Shown here: one piece after another, positions 1 to 9,004 of the stretch
How the letters are laid out: each line of letters opens with the position of its first letter
Numbering within the stretch: the stretch's first letter is position 1
Source: Saprolegnia diclina VS20
Lineage: Eukaryota > Oomycota > Saprolegniomycetes > Saprolegniales > Saprolegniaceae
Length of the DNA stretch: 25,543 nucleotides
Direction of reading: 5' to 3'
Assembly: GCF_000281045.1 (NCBI RefSeq)
Contig: NW_008246068.1
Span: 602,216-627,758, forward strand
The notes under the pieces: generated by a model
Seen by the model: only the letters and a program-made list of their open reading frames with translations
The model's database searches: none
What the model was told of the DNA's origin: nothing
Program-made: the position numbers and the translations under genes

Positions 1-631
1 GCTGATGCGAAACACACGAATGTATTTTATCACACACCTTGGGACTCACTTCATGATTCTTGCATTCCAGATCTGACGGAGCACCGAGCAGGAATAGCCT
101 CTTCCTGGCCTCTCTTCCTTTCAAACACGTCGCTACTAGCATGATGGCAGCGTCGATCGTGGAAGACAGGTGACGCGGCGCTGGCGCCGCACACATGGTC
201 CGGAGGGCTAAGTGGTGTCAACCACCTTCGTCGATCAAGATCGTGGTCGGAGGTCGGCGCCAAATGACACACACCGCGGATTGGTCAATTCCACTATGAA
301 TCCAGCGAATCAACGAGCGGCTCCAAAACCTGTGAAAATAAATATATTCGAATCGGGTCGGGACAGCGCGCGGTTACCCACGCCACGTCCAACGAACTCT
401 CTCAATCGTAATGAGTCTTGGTCGTAGTACCAAGAGACGTCCTGGTTTGGTTGCGCACTGTCCGTGGCGCGCGAGCGCGGTGGCGTTGCCTCGAAGGGCA
501 CTTCCGAAGTTCAAAAGAAGTTGAATTTGAGATGTGTAGGTCTATCGAAGTATCGAATCGAAGTTTGGAATCTATAAAGTTTCGCCGACTTTGCCTGAAA
601 ATAGTGGTGGAGACAAAAAGTCACTTGCTCC
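1..631. other. Intergenic, no supported gene
   Basis: Only short overlapping open frames without recognisable domains occur here. The last 200 bases are the upstream region of the ferredoxin-like gene. An inverted CCAAT box (attgg, about 279-283) is the only promoter-like element I would point to. The left edge may contain the untranslated end of a gene outside the window, but nothing shows it. Confidence 0.5.
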
Positions 632-1195
632 ATGTTGCGCCGTGTCCTCGCCAAGACTGCCGCCCGCAGCTTCGGGTCCCACGCGCCCAAGCACGTGCCC
701 GAGCAGTTCGTGCGCGACCACCTCGTGGCCGTGACCTTGCTCGACTACGAGGGCAGCCGCCACATCATCCAGGGCCGCGTCGGCCAGACGCTCTTTGAGG
801 CGTGCCAGTTGTCGGGCCTCGACATCGTCAAGGACGACTCGCTAGGCGGCGGTGGCTCCGCGTACAGCGCGGTGCGGACGCCCGAGTTCACTGAGAGCCT
901 CTTTGGCGAAGGCCCGTCGTCGCCCTTGTCGCACGTCGTGGTCTCGAACGAGTGGGTGCACAAGCTGCCGGCGCCGACCGAGCGCGAAGCGCGCATCCTT
1001 GAGGACGTGCCGGAAGAGGACCTGACCAAGAACTCGCGCCTTGGCACGGAAATCATCTTGACCAAGGACTTGGACGGCCTCGTCGTCGCCGTGCCTGAGG
1101 CGCCGCCGGTCGAGACCTTTACGTACTTGAACGACTGGGAGGAGCCGCAGCCCGAAGCGTACACCATGTTCCCCAAGTCCATCCGTGGCGATTAG
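632..1195 (+). CDS. Mitochondrial adrenodoxin-like protein without cluster cysteines
   Basis: Single-exon gene of 187 aa. Residues 1-20 (MLRRVLAKTAARSFGSHAPK) are basic and hydroxylated with no acidic residue, typical of a mitochondrial presequence. The rest follows the [2Fe-2S] adrenodoxin fold: a GRVGQTLFEACQLSGLDI helix, then HVVVSNEWVHKLPAPTEREA, then SRLGTEIILTKDLDGLVVAVPE. In mitochondrial ferredoxins these segments carry four cluster cysteines (ACxGSxACSTCH and SRLGCQ). Here those places read SSPLSH and SRLGTE, and the only cysteine in the protein lies elsewhere, in FEACQ. It therefore cannot bind a classical cluster. Plants, algae and ciliates are known to have a ferredoxin-like subunit bridging the arms of respiratory complex I, with altered cysteines. 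This is the most attractive role here, but it is inference. A divergent electron-transfer ferredoxin is excluded by the missing ligands. Confidence 0.88.
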   Translation: MLRRVLAKTAARSFGSHAPKHVPEQFVRDHLVAVTLLDYEGSRHIIQGRVGQTLFEACQLSGLDIVKDDSLGGGGSAYSAVRTPEFTESLFGEGPSSPLSHVVVSNEWVHKLPAPTEREARILEDVPEEDLTKNSRLGTEIILTKDLDGLVVAVPEAPPVETFTYLNDWEEPQPEAYTMFPKSIRGD

Positions 1196-1494
1196 ATATG
1201 AATCGAATACAATATGGCCGCGTGGTATTGCCGTTGGATGCAGTTGAACCTCACGAACACAGATGCGAGATGGCATGCTGCACAGTATTAGCCAAGACCC
1301 ACGCAATAGCAGCGTAACTCGAATGCATGGTCGTACCTTGGCCTACAGAAGGTGGGCCGTCGACCACAGCCACGCATCGTCAAAGGCAGAAGCACCTCGT
1401 CGATCGCCGAATCTTCGATCTTGAAACCTTCGACCGTGCTTTGCCGTTTCGGTGGTTTCTGCCGCAGCGCCTTTCCACACGCCGACCCACTGTC

Positions 1495-4339
1495 ATGTTC
1501 GCGCCAAGTCTCGTCGACTACTTCCTCGAGGTCGTCATTGCCGGTGCGAATGCGTCGTCGTCATTCCCACAACTCGACTTGTCCATGGTTCGTAGACCCC
1601 GTTGGCACGCCCGTGCGCTCGATCGCCCACCGGGTACCTGCGCTCGATCGACCGGGGTTCCCGCTGCCCGACGGTGTCCGCTACGTCTGTGCCTCGACCT
1701 TGCACCTCGGCACTCTCATGGACGCGAGTAGTTTTGCCTCCCCGACAAGATCGACCTCCGCGACCGCGCGCTGTACGAGAAGACACCCAAGTTCCACGCC
1801 TTCACGCTCACGGGTGGTGACGGGTCGCGCGCCTACGGCTTTGCGCTCACCACGTACTCGCACGCATGTGACGCCACGCTGTGTCTACCGCGCGTCTTCT
1901 GCTTCATCTCCCATTTTGCGCTTTTCGGGCTCTTCAAAGAAGCCTTGGGGTACGCTCCGTGCGTTCGCGGCAGGAGTTCAGGGTGCAGTAGATGGATCTA
2001 CCACGCGCAGGCTACCGAGGAAGCCAACCCCGACGACGTGTGGCTCGCGTCTCCCCGTGCCGGAGCCCTTGCCTTCCTCGAAGCCAATCCCGCCAACAAC
2101 AACCACAGCAGCCACGACGACACACCGGCATGCAGTTTTGGCAGACGTCGACGTGGTAGCTGAATATATGTAGGCAACGTCGTGGCGCGACGCGATCGTC
2201 GACTTGGTGCGTCGGGCGCCGGCGCCCGTCGTTGGCGCGACGACCGAGTTTTACATCCACGGGCAACTGCTGTTTCAGCAGACGCTGCACACGAGCGGCC
2301 TCGGCTATGTCGACGATGCGTGTTATCAGCTCCTCTTCCAGCACCTCAGCATCAAGAACATCATCTTCATCTTGAACTGCATGCTCTTGGAGCAGCGCAT
2401 CTTGATCCATTCGTCGGTATGGCTTTCATCTTTTTCCAAAGACCCAAGCGAACCTTCGGAATGTGTAGCACCACGGACTGCTCACGCCCGTGTGCGAAGC
2501 GCTCTGCGCGCTGCTGTACCCATTTGCGTGGGAGCACGTGTACATTCCTCTCCTGCCGATGAAGCTCATTGAATATTTGCAGGTCGACTCGATCGTCGAA
2601 TGTCATTTGAACGTTTAGTGTGTAGGCGCCGGTACCCTTTTTCATGGGCGTGCACACGAGCTACCTCACGACCAAGAGCGGCGCCGACGTCTTTGCCTCG
2701 TGCGTCGTGATCCACCTCGATAAGGACAAGGTCGTGCGCCCCATCCACGGCAGCCACGGGCTCCAAAGTGCATTGGACCACCCCGTGGCCAAGTTTCCGC
2801 CGACTGCCGTCTCCTTACTCCAGTGCAAAGTGCAAGCCATTCTCGACTTGCACCAGCCAATTGCGAGCGCCCCCACAGGTTCAATGGTCCGTTGCATTTG
2901 GGTCTTGACAATGCGTCGTGTAGCCGACGCCAACCGCGTTCGCTCCCGCCGCAACGCTCGCACGTCCGATGTGCTTCGCATCGACGATGCGTCGTCCGAG
3001 GTCGACGTGACCTTTGGCCCCGGACCTGTACGCCTCAAGGCGACATTCTACGAGTACTGATGCGTCGGAGTTAGCTCGGCATCACGTTCGAGCCGACCCA
3101 CGTGCGACTGCTGGCGACTGGCGCCGACGTCGCGCACCCGACATCGGCCGTCGTCAAGGCCTTCCCACAGCTCCAGAATGGTCTCCCGGGGCCGGCTGCG
3201 CTCTCGGGCGTTCTGCACATCGGGAGCTTCCTCCTCAGTGTCAACGGCGTCTCGACGCTCTCGCTCTCATTCGAGGCGACGTGCGATCTTCTTCGGACGC
3301 AGCCACGACCACTGCGCCTTCGCTTTCAAAATGCACCTCGTCCGTTTCCGAACGCCTGTCGGTTTGCTGCTCGCGTGCAAACCTCGGCCTTTCTGTCTGT
3401 GGCGCCAGTGCCAAAGGTGGTGCCGGCAACGACGACGCCGATCACGCCGTGGGTCGACCCCGTGCGCGTCGCGTTTGCAGGGTTTTTTGTTGACCTTTTC
3501 CGCGGGTATGCGCAGTACATTGTTGTGACGCCGACGCCGGCGCCGCAACTGGCAGCCCCGCGGTCGCCACAGCACAGTCGGCGCAACAGTCGCCAGCGCC
3601 AGGCGGCCGTTGCGATCACTTTTGATGCCGACGCCTTTCTTGGTCAACTGTACGCGACGACGACGACCTTCTATCGCGCCTTCTTCGAGACGCAGGCGTT
3701 CCAGGCCTTGATCAACGACACGGCCCTTGGGAGCCTGGAGCAGGACGACGGTGTACCGGCGCCTGCGCTCGACCTCTTCTTGACCTGCTGCGCCGACGAC
3801 GTCTCGTCGCTTCGGGCGTGCCTGGGTCGTGATGTGTCGGCTCTGACGCGTATAATCACGTGGCAGTTTCCGGCACCAGTGGCAACAACGAATGCCCGTC
3901 GCAAGGTTGTGATGGCCATCGATGTCGACCACACCACCGACGACATTCGGGGTGTGGATCTCTTGGTGGAGACAGCGCCGGCGAAGCGAGCCTCGGCCAC
4001 CCGGCAGCTGGAAATGATGATCTGCGGTGCCATCGAGCGTCCCGAGGTAGGTGTTTCCGGCAACAGCGCAAAGACATCGCCGCGTTGTAGCTCGACGGGC
4101 CCCCGAGTGTGCAGCGACGCCGTCGGTCCATGAATGCAAGCTCGATGGCGGACCTCGACAATGAACTCGCGAGCGGCGCAAGAAGCAATCAGGTCGAGAC
4201 CGGCCTCCCGTCGTTGCCGCTTCGGAACAAGCTCGCTGTGTACGTGGCCAATGACGAGCGACTGAAAAGTGGATCTCGCCGACTTTTGCGTAGGCTGTCC
4301 AAGAGCTTGCTCCAGCGAAAGACCAAAACCCTCGCGTAG
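1495..4339 (+). CDS. DENN-domain protein with internal PDZ domain (spliced)
   Basis: Probable Rab guanine-nucleotide exchange factor of roughly 820 aa. Inferred exons: 1495-1543, 1596-1684, 1732-1949, 1989-about 2115, 2174-2416, 2469-2582, 2626-3027, 3075-4046, 4091-4339. uDENN is seen in LVDYFLEVVIA, FPLPDGVRY and FCLPDKIDL. cDENN is seen in CLPRVFCFISHFALFGLFKE, YQLLFQHLSIKNIIFILNCM, LLEQRILIHSS, FAWEHVYIPLLP and APVPFFMGVHTSYL. A PDZ domain follows, with a GPLGITFE carboxylate loop and GVLHIGSFLLSVNGVS. The dDENN part is FAGFFVDLFRGY plus FYRAFFETQAFQALI. The tail is basic and disordered (SVQRRRRS). The exon end between about 2115 and 2173 is unresolved, because every GT there gives the wrong phase. 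A GC donor, a longer intron from 2038, or a sequence indel could explain it. The start at 1495 is chosen because uDENN begins there; the frame stays open upstream to 1327. Confidence 0.85.
1544..1595 (+). other. Intron 1 of DENN gene
   Basis: The 52-nt GT...TAG intron joins EVVIA to DPVGTPVRS in a different frame, restoring uDENN continuity. It shows the typical size and acceptor of the introns in this window. Confidence 0.7.
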
Positions 4340-4584
4340 TAGCGCTTTATGCATTCGATTTCATAGTTGGTCTTTGTTGCGCCGGGCTCGCAGCTCGTTA
4401 GCGACGCACGCTCGCTTTGGCCGGGCAAGTCCCTTTGACGATTGTGTTCCGCGGAATGGAGGAGCAATACTGAAACTCATTTCTCAACGCACCAGAGTTC
4501 TGCAGCGCCGAAGAAGGAAGGATCGTCGCAATGGCCCTAGTAGGTATGGAGGCGCATAGCATCGACCAAGAAAAGACAGCGCCT

Positions 4585-4709
4585 CGGCCAAGGGCGATCT
4601 GGCGCGCAAGCAAACTTGAGCAGTCGGCAAACCCACGCTGGAATCGGCCAAGCGGTACCGCCGATCTGGCGCAAGCAAACTTGAGCGGTCGGCAAACCCA
4701 CACTGGAAT
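4585..4709. repeat. Direct tandem duplication, two copies of 60 and 65 nt
   Basis: Copy 1 is 4585-4644 and copy 2 is 4645-4709. Both begin cggccaag, contain gatctggcg and gcaagcaaacttgagc, and end with ggcaaaccca followed by ctggaat. They differ by a few substitutions and about 5 nt of insertion in copy 2. It looks like a simple local duplication; no transposon ends or target duplications are visible. Confidence 0.8.
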
Positions 4710-4934
4710 CTTCCATCGCTTCATTCAAGCGCGAAACGTCATCTCGTCGAACCGCGGCCTTGGCCATGCCGCAAGCCTTCCTCGTGTATCTTGTGGTGCT
4801 TCTTAGGGTCATGGCGCTCGTGGAAGCGCGCGCGGAAGAGTGCGATGCCTTGGATGGCAGCGACGACTGGCCCACGACCGGCTCATTCTCTACTTTCACA
4901 AACAGCTCTTGTCGTACAGCCTCCAGCTGACCCA

Positions 4935-5230
4935 AATCGCACGTTGAGCGCCACCGAATGCGCAGCGCTCGGGTTCGAGTACAGAGGCGTCCTGGAAGCG
5001 TCGGTGGGCGCTTTCCCAGCCTCCAAGTACCTCGATCCGCGCAGCTCCCCGCCAAACGACCCTCGCACAACGTGTTCTTCACCGCGTCAATCGTCACGTA
5101 CAGGGCTCTTCTCTACCAGTGATCGAAAGCATCTCGCTGACGCGATACCGCCCAGGCCAGCGCTACGACTAGCACGTCGACGCATACAGCGTCACCACCG
5201 GCTGCTCCATGCCTCGCCTTGCCAGCAGCA
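4935..5230 (+). pseudogene. Decayed prolyl 4-hydroxylase-like 2OG-Fe(II) oxygenase
   Basis: Two blocks in different frames lie in the order expected for a P4H catalytic domain. The first (4941-4970) reads TLSATECAAL, like the LSxxECxAL start of these domains. The second (5116-5187) reads PVIESISLTRYRPGQRYD, a stop codon, then HVDAY. That matches the conserved RYxPGQxYxxHxD segment holding the iron-binding His and Asp. A TAG at 5170-5172 replaces the residue between Asp and His, where tryptophan is common. No intact C-terminal half, with its second iron His and 2OG-binding Lys, could be found. Functional enzymes of this type hydroxylate proline with 2-oxoglutarate and O2. Family assignment is moderate; decay is clear if the assignment is right. 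Confidence 0.5.
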
Positions 5231-6120
5231 AAGGCAGACGTACCGCGCTATTTCAAGCAAGCACCGAAAGGTCTACGCGGTGCGTGGACAAGCAGCAGAC
5301 CTTGCGCCGTCTTTCGCCGACATGACTTGTAGGAGAATGTCCACCGGTCGTGGCAAAGCGCCCGTTGGATTCGATTTCTGTATGCGGATGTCTGTGAGCT
5401 GGCAGGCTGATGCCTCATTATTATCCGAACAAACTCCAACGGCGAGATGGCAAGCGACATATGCAACGGCGTGGGGTTTTCGAGCGTCCCAAGACCAAGC
5501 CGCGCCCAGTCCCAGGCAATTGGCGGAGCCCACGGCAAGCTTTGACGAGAGTCATGGCGCACGGTGCATCAAGCGCCCCAAGAAGTATACTAGTACGACC
5601 GAGCTCAGTACAATTGCCTAGTGTCCGAACATATATGTTCTGCTAGGCCGGTCGAGGTGACGACGAGCTATCGATAACCATAAAGTTGTCAGATTCGCTG
5701 TGTCTCCAACAACAATGGATCGGCCACGCTGTGATTCGGTCTGGCCGATTTGATTGGCTGGTACAGAATGATGGTCTTTTGCGATTTGCTGCTTATCCGG
5801 AAGACGCGCCTGCCCATCAAAACCAAACGGCAATCTGAGTGTTTAACCCATTTATTTAACGCGTTTTTGACAATGCGTCGTCAGACAAGGATGCAGCCAC
5901 CGCGTTTTGCGAGGCCTTTCAACGGCGCACCATAAGTGTACGTGTCCTTGGTATATAATCCGCTGCCACAGTCGTCGCCACGCTTCTTTGTACAAATAAA
6001 CGTATCGGACAGCAACACCCCCACGACGTTGATCGTTAAACGTCCTTGGACCCAACGCGTCAATCGACTAAAACCTTGAACTTGGACTGGCGTTTGTCTG
6101 ATCCGACTCGACTGCAGACG

Positions 6121-6756
6121 ATGCTGGACGGCGATAGCGAGACGGTGCTCTACAAGCGCGAGTCCATCGGGCGCAAGGCCGTCGGCGTCTGCGCGCTCAT
6201 CGCGAGCGCAGCGACCGTGCCCTTCAAGGACGCGATCGCAGGCAAAGTCGCGGGCGGCGTCGCGTGTATGGTGCTCTACTTTTCCATCATGGACATGTCG
6301 TACAGCTACAACGTCAAGCGCTTCACGGGCGTCGCAGGCGCCTTGACGCTCTTCATTGCTGGCGCGTGGCTCGCCTTGAGCCCGGTCTTGCCCGAGTGCG
6401 AAGCGTCAACGTGCACGGCCGCGTACATTGCGATCGTTTTTCTCTTCCTCGCGGCCGTCGTGCAGGCCACGTCGCTTCGGTTTGTGAGCCCACATGCGCC
6501 GTCCGTCTCGAGCGAAGACATCTTCACACGCAAGCGGGCCGAGGAGGTCCTCCAGTTCCAGCTGCGCCTCGACGTTGTGTTTGCAGGTCTCTTTACCATC
6601 GCCGCCGTCGTCATGTCCTCCGTCGCGCCCAACGCGACAGCATTTGTCGTCGCGGCCTTTCTGCAGGCGCTGCAGACCGCCGGCACCTACGTCATCCTCC
6701 AGAGCGTTCGCCGAACCGACACGCGTATCGAGGCCACCTACATCGAGTCCGTGTAG
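6121..6756 (+). CDS. Six-helix membrane protein, unknown function
   Basis: Single exon, 211 aa. The start is the first ATG (MLDGDSETVLYKRE); the frame is open upstream without another ATG. Six hydrophobic segments are visible at about residues 20-36, 42-60, 70-88, 99-118, 149-166 and 173-193. A short N-terminal soluble stretch precedes them, a charged loop (SEDIFTRKRAEE) lies between helices 4 and 5, and a polar tail ends in RIEATYIESV. Two cysteines (CEASTC) sit in the loop between helices 3 and 4 and could form a disulfide. There is no transporter signature, so I give no function. High GC at third positions over the whole frame and a continuous hydrophobic pattern support it as a real gene. 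Its 3' end faces that of the PH-WH2 gene. Confidence 0.75.
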   Translation: MLDGDSETVLYKRESIGRKAVGVCALIASAATVPFKDAIAGKVAGGVACMVLYFSIMDMSYSYNVKRFTGVAGALTLFIAGAWLALSPVLPECEASTCTAAYIAIVFLFLAAVVQATSLRFVSPHAPSVSSEDIFTRKRAEEVLQFQLRLDVVFAGLFTIAAVVMSSVAPNATAFVVAAFLQALQTAGTYVILQSVRRTDTRIEATYIESV

Positions 6757-7077
6757 CGGACGTGATGTGCTATGTGTAACCAAAATTGTATTGTCAGCGC
6801 CCTGTCTTCACATATAGGGACGTAGCGTTGGCTACCGTAATGTACTGGGTCGTAGACCCATTTTGGGGGTCATAGTTCGCGCTTGGGTACGCATCGGCTT
6901 GACCATGTTATACGAGTCGTCCTTGCTGACACGCTCGGTGGCAGCGCTGAAGGTGCCATTACGCCCTCGGTGAGCTATCTGCAGTTGATATCCGAGAGCC
7001 GAGCAAGCTCTGGAGCGAGCGCTCTTCTCGGTCAAACAGAAGAGAGCATGCTATTAGATTGTCTACTGTATGAAGAT
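6757..7077. other. Convergent intergenic spacer
   Basis: This spacer of 321 bases separates two converging genes. I see no gene, repeat or conserved signal. Confidence 0.5.
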
Positions 7078-8297
7078 TTAAGATTTCTTCTTGAAGCTAA
7101 ACCCGGATTTGATTTGATCCAGGAGCGACTTGCGCGCCGGCGGTGGCGGCGGAGCTTCAACACCCGGTGCCGGTGCGGACGTCATTTGCGACGGTGGCGG
7201 CATGCCGTGCGGCGTTCTCGATTTCCGCGCTTTCTTCAGAGGCGACCCGGGTGCCTTCAGCGGAGCTTCGGCGGTCTGACTCGGCGGCGGCGCCAGCGAC
7301 GACTGGCTTAAATACTGGCTCGTTTGGTCGAGCACCGCTGGCGAGTGGCCTTCCGCCGTCATAAAGTTCTTGACTTCGTCATGCGAGAGCCCGAGCTTGA
7401 GGAGGTTGTTGAACTTGGCGCACATTTCAAAGTCGATGGCGCCGGGCGCGGGCAGCGGTGCCAATGACGACGCTGTTGGCGGCGGCGGTGGCGGCACGTC
7501 CGAGGTCGGCGCTTCGACGTCGTCCGTGTCGTCGTCGTCGCCCTTTTTCTTGCGCTTGGATTTCTTCTTCTTCTTTTCCTCCTCCTTCTTGGCCTCGTCG
7601 AGCGACGCCGTCAAGCGCGTCTCAATCTTGTGGGCCTTGAGGTGCTCCCGGTACTTGGGAAAGTTGCGTGCGTCCAGTCGCGTCCGGCGCGGGTCGGTCA
7701 GGTACGAGATCGGTGGCACGTCCGGTTTGCCCGACGGTACGGTGGGCAGCGCGCGGTGGGCCTTGGCCCGCGCTTCGTACTCTTCCTGGCGCTTCTTCTC
7801 CTTCTCGAGCGCCCGCGCAGCCTTCCGCTTGTGCTTCTGCAGCTTGAGGCCTTCGTGGCTCTCGGGCTCGGTCACCGCAGTGATCGACTTGACCCATAGC
7901 GTGCCTTCGATGCGGTTGCGCGCGGCTGCCGGCACCTCGCTACCTTTTTGTGTCACGATCTTGAACGAGTTTTCGTGAGCACCAAACATCGTCTCGCCGC
8001 TCCACTCCTACGTGGCAGGTCGAGAGCTGCGCGTGATGTGCAGTCATGGATCTGGCGGCGACGTACCTTGACCTTGACGACGCGCGTCTGCTTGACCGTC
8101 GTGCCGGGGCGGGCGGTGGCCGAGGCTTCGTCCGCATACAGCCGCAGCACGCCCGTGTCCGTGAAGACGCCGTAGTACTCTTGGCTACACAGATGCATGA
8201 GACCAAGAGCTGCATGGGCGAGACGCATGTACAAGGAGAGCGCGAAGCGCAGTTGCAGGAGGCCCTCGTACAGCACGTCGCCCTCGTCGTCGGCCAT
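7078..8297 (-). CDS. PH domain / poly-proline / WH2 protein (probable actin regulator)
   Basis: Exons run 8297-8233, 8184-8067 and 8007-7078, with introns of 48 and 59 nt, giving 370 aa. Residues 9-105 form a PH-like domain: LYEGLLQLRF, YYGVFTDTGVLRLYAD, then ENSFKIVTQK and the terminal helix with WVKSITAV. A basic coiled-coil-like stretch follows, then a Lys-rich run (KKEEEKKKKKSKRKKKGDDDD) and prolines (DVPPPPPP). Next comes a short helical motif, FNNLLKLGLSHDEVKNFM, resembling the motif in WASH-complex CCDC53 and formin-like proteins. A second proline run precedes a C-terminal WH2 motif, SLLDQIKSGFSFKKKS, which in known proteins binds monomeric actin. The likely role is a phosphoinositide-recruited actin assembly factor; profilin could bind the prolines. 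No Arp2/3-binding acidic tail is seen. The 48-nt intron has no stop, but removing it improves the PH match. Confidence 0.82.
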
Positions 8298-9004
8298 GCT
8301 GCGTTATGCTCTCGCGTTGGTCACACTGTGAGCGCTGGCACGTGGCAGCGTTATAACACGGATGCGTAACATACTCACATTATTTTATGTGCTCCGTGTA
8401 TTACGAAATAGTATTAAAACGCTACAATCGTTTCTTGGCCACTCTATTTCCTACTGTCTCGTGAATAGTGTGCGGGTGGCGGCCACGCCCATCCTGCTTG
8501 GTGGATGGCTGTCTCGTCGTCGTGGCCGGCTGGAATCGAACGACCACATCAACATGCAGCTTCGCGACGCAGTCGATGACGATGGGCGACGAAGCAGCGC
8601 CTCCTGCAAGCTTGACTGGTCAAGAGCACTGCCCCTTCCTCCTCCGCTCATGATGCTGAAGCAGCAGATGTCGTCAGGCAGTGGGAATTGTTGAGCATAT
8701 CACTTTGCGCAGTGCAATGACAAGCCTGGCCTCTCAAGACAACCGGTATCGCTTGGCCGCCGGTGCTCATCGTGGGCAGGACAGCTGGGCAGGTTGGCGC
8801 AGCACGGGCGTGCGTGCGCCGGGTTGACCCAGTTGCCACCCTCGCGACCGCGATGGTCCGCGCCCCGAGAGGTACACTGTATGAGCCAGGTGGTGGCACT
8901 GCACGTAGGGACGCCAAGGCGTCGGCGGCACCCACGGAGGAAGTCGGAGGATGCAGATACCAACTACCAACGGTTTATATATATGTGAGAGAGATTGTCG
9001 CCAG
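8298..9004. other. Intergenic, no supported gene
   Basis: This lies upstream of the PH-WH2 gene and downstream of the gene at 9703-9005. Short frames occur but lack consistent codon composition or domains. Nothing else was seen. Confidence 0.45.

Larger units (their letters stand above)
4340..6120. other. Long stretch between genes: repeat plus pseudogene
   Basis: This holds a near-tandem duplication (4585-4709) and prolyl 4-hydroxylase-like remains (about 4935-5230). Scattered protein-like fragments lie on both strands, none with an intact frame. An inverted CCAAT box at 5753-5757 and a TATA-like tatataat near 5951 could belong to the promoter of the membrane-protein gene at 6121. From about 5230 to 5700 the sequence keeps some coding-like composition but I could not name a product. 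Confidence 0.5.

Noticed and set aside
1327-1494. Upstream in-frame extension of the DENN protein
   Set aside because: The frame is open, but the added residues are unlike DENN N-termini and the uDENN domain begins right after the ATG at 1495.
3267-4181. 304-codon minus-strand frame
   Set aside because: It lies opposite the PDZ-dDENN exon, is arginine-rich and low in complexity, and has no domain.
4537-5097. 186-codon minus-strand frame spanning the duplication
   Set aside because: It starts without a convincing ATG context and reads through both repeat copies. The opposite strand has the P4H motifs. Fragments in a second minus frame also look protein-like, so composition alone cannot decide.
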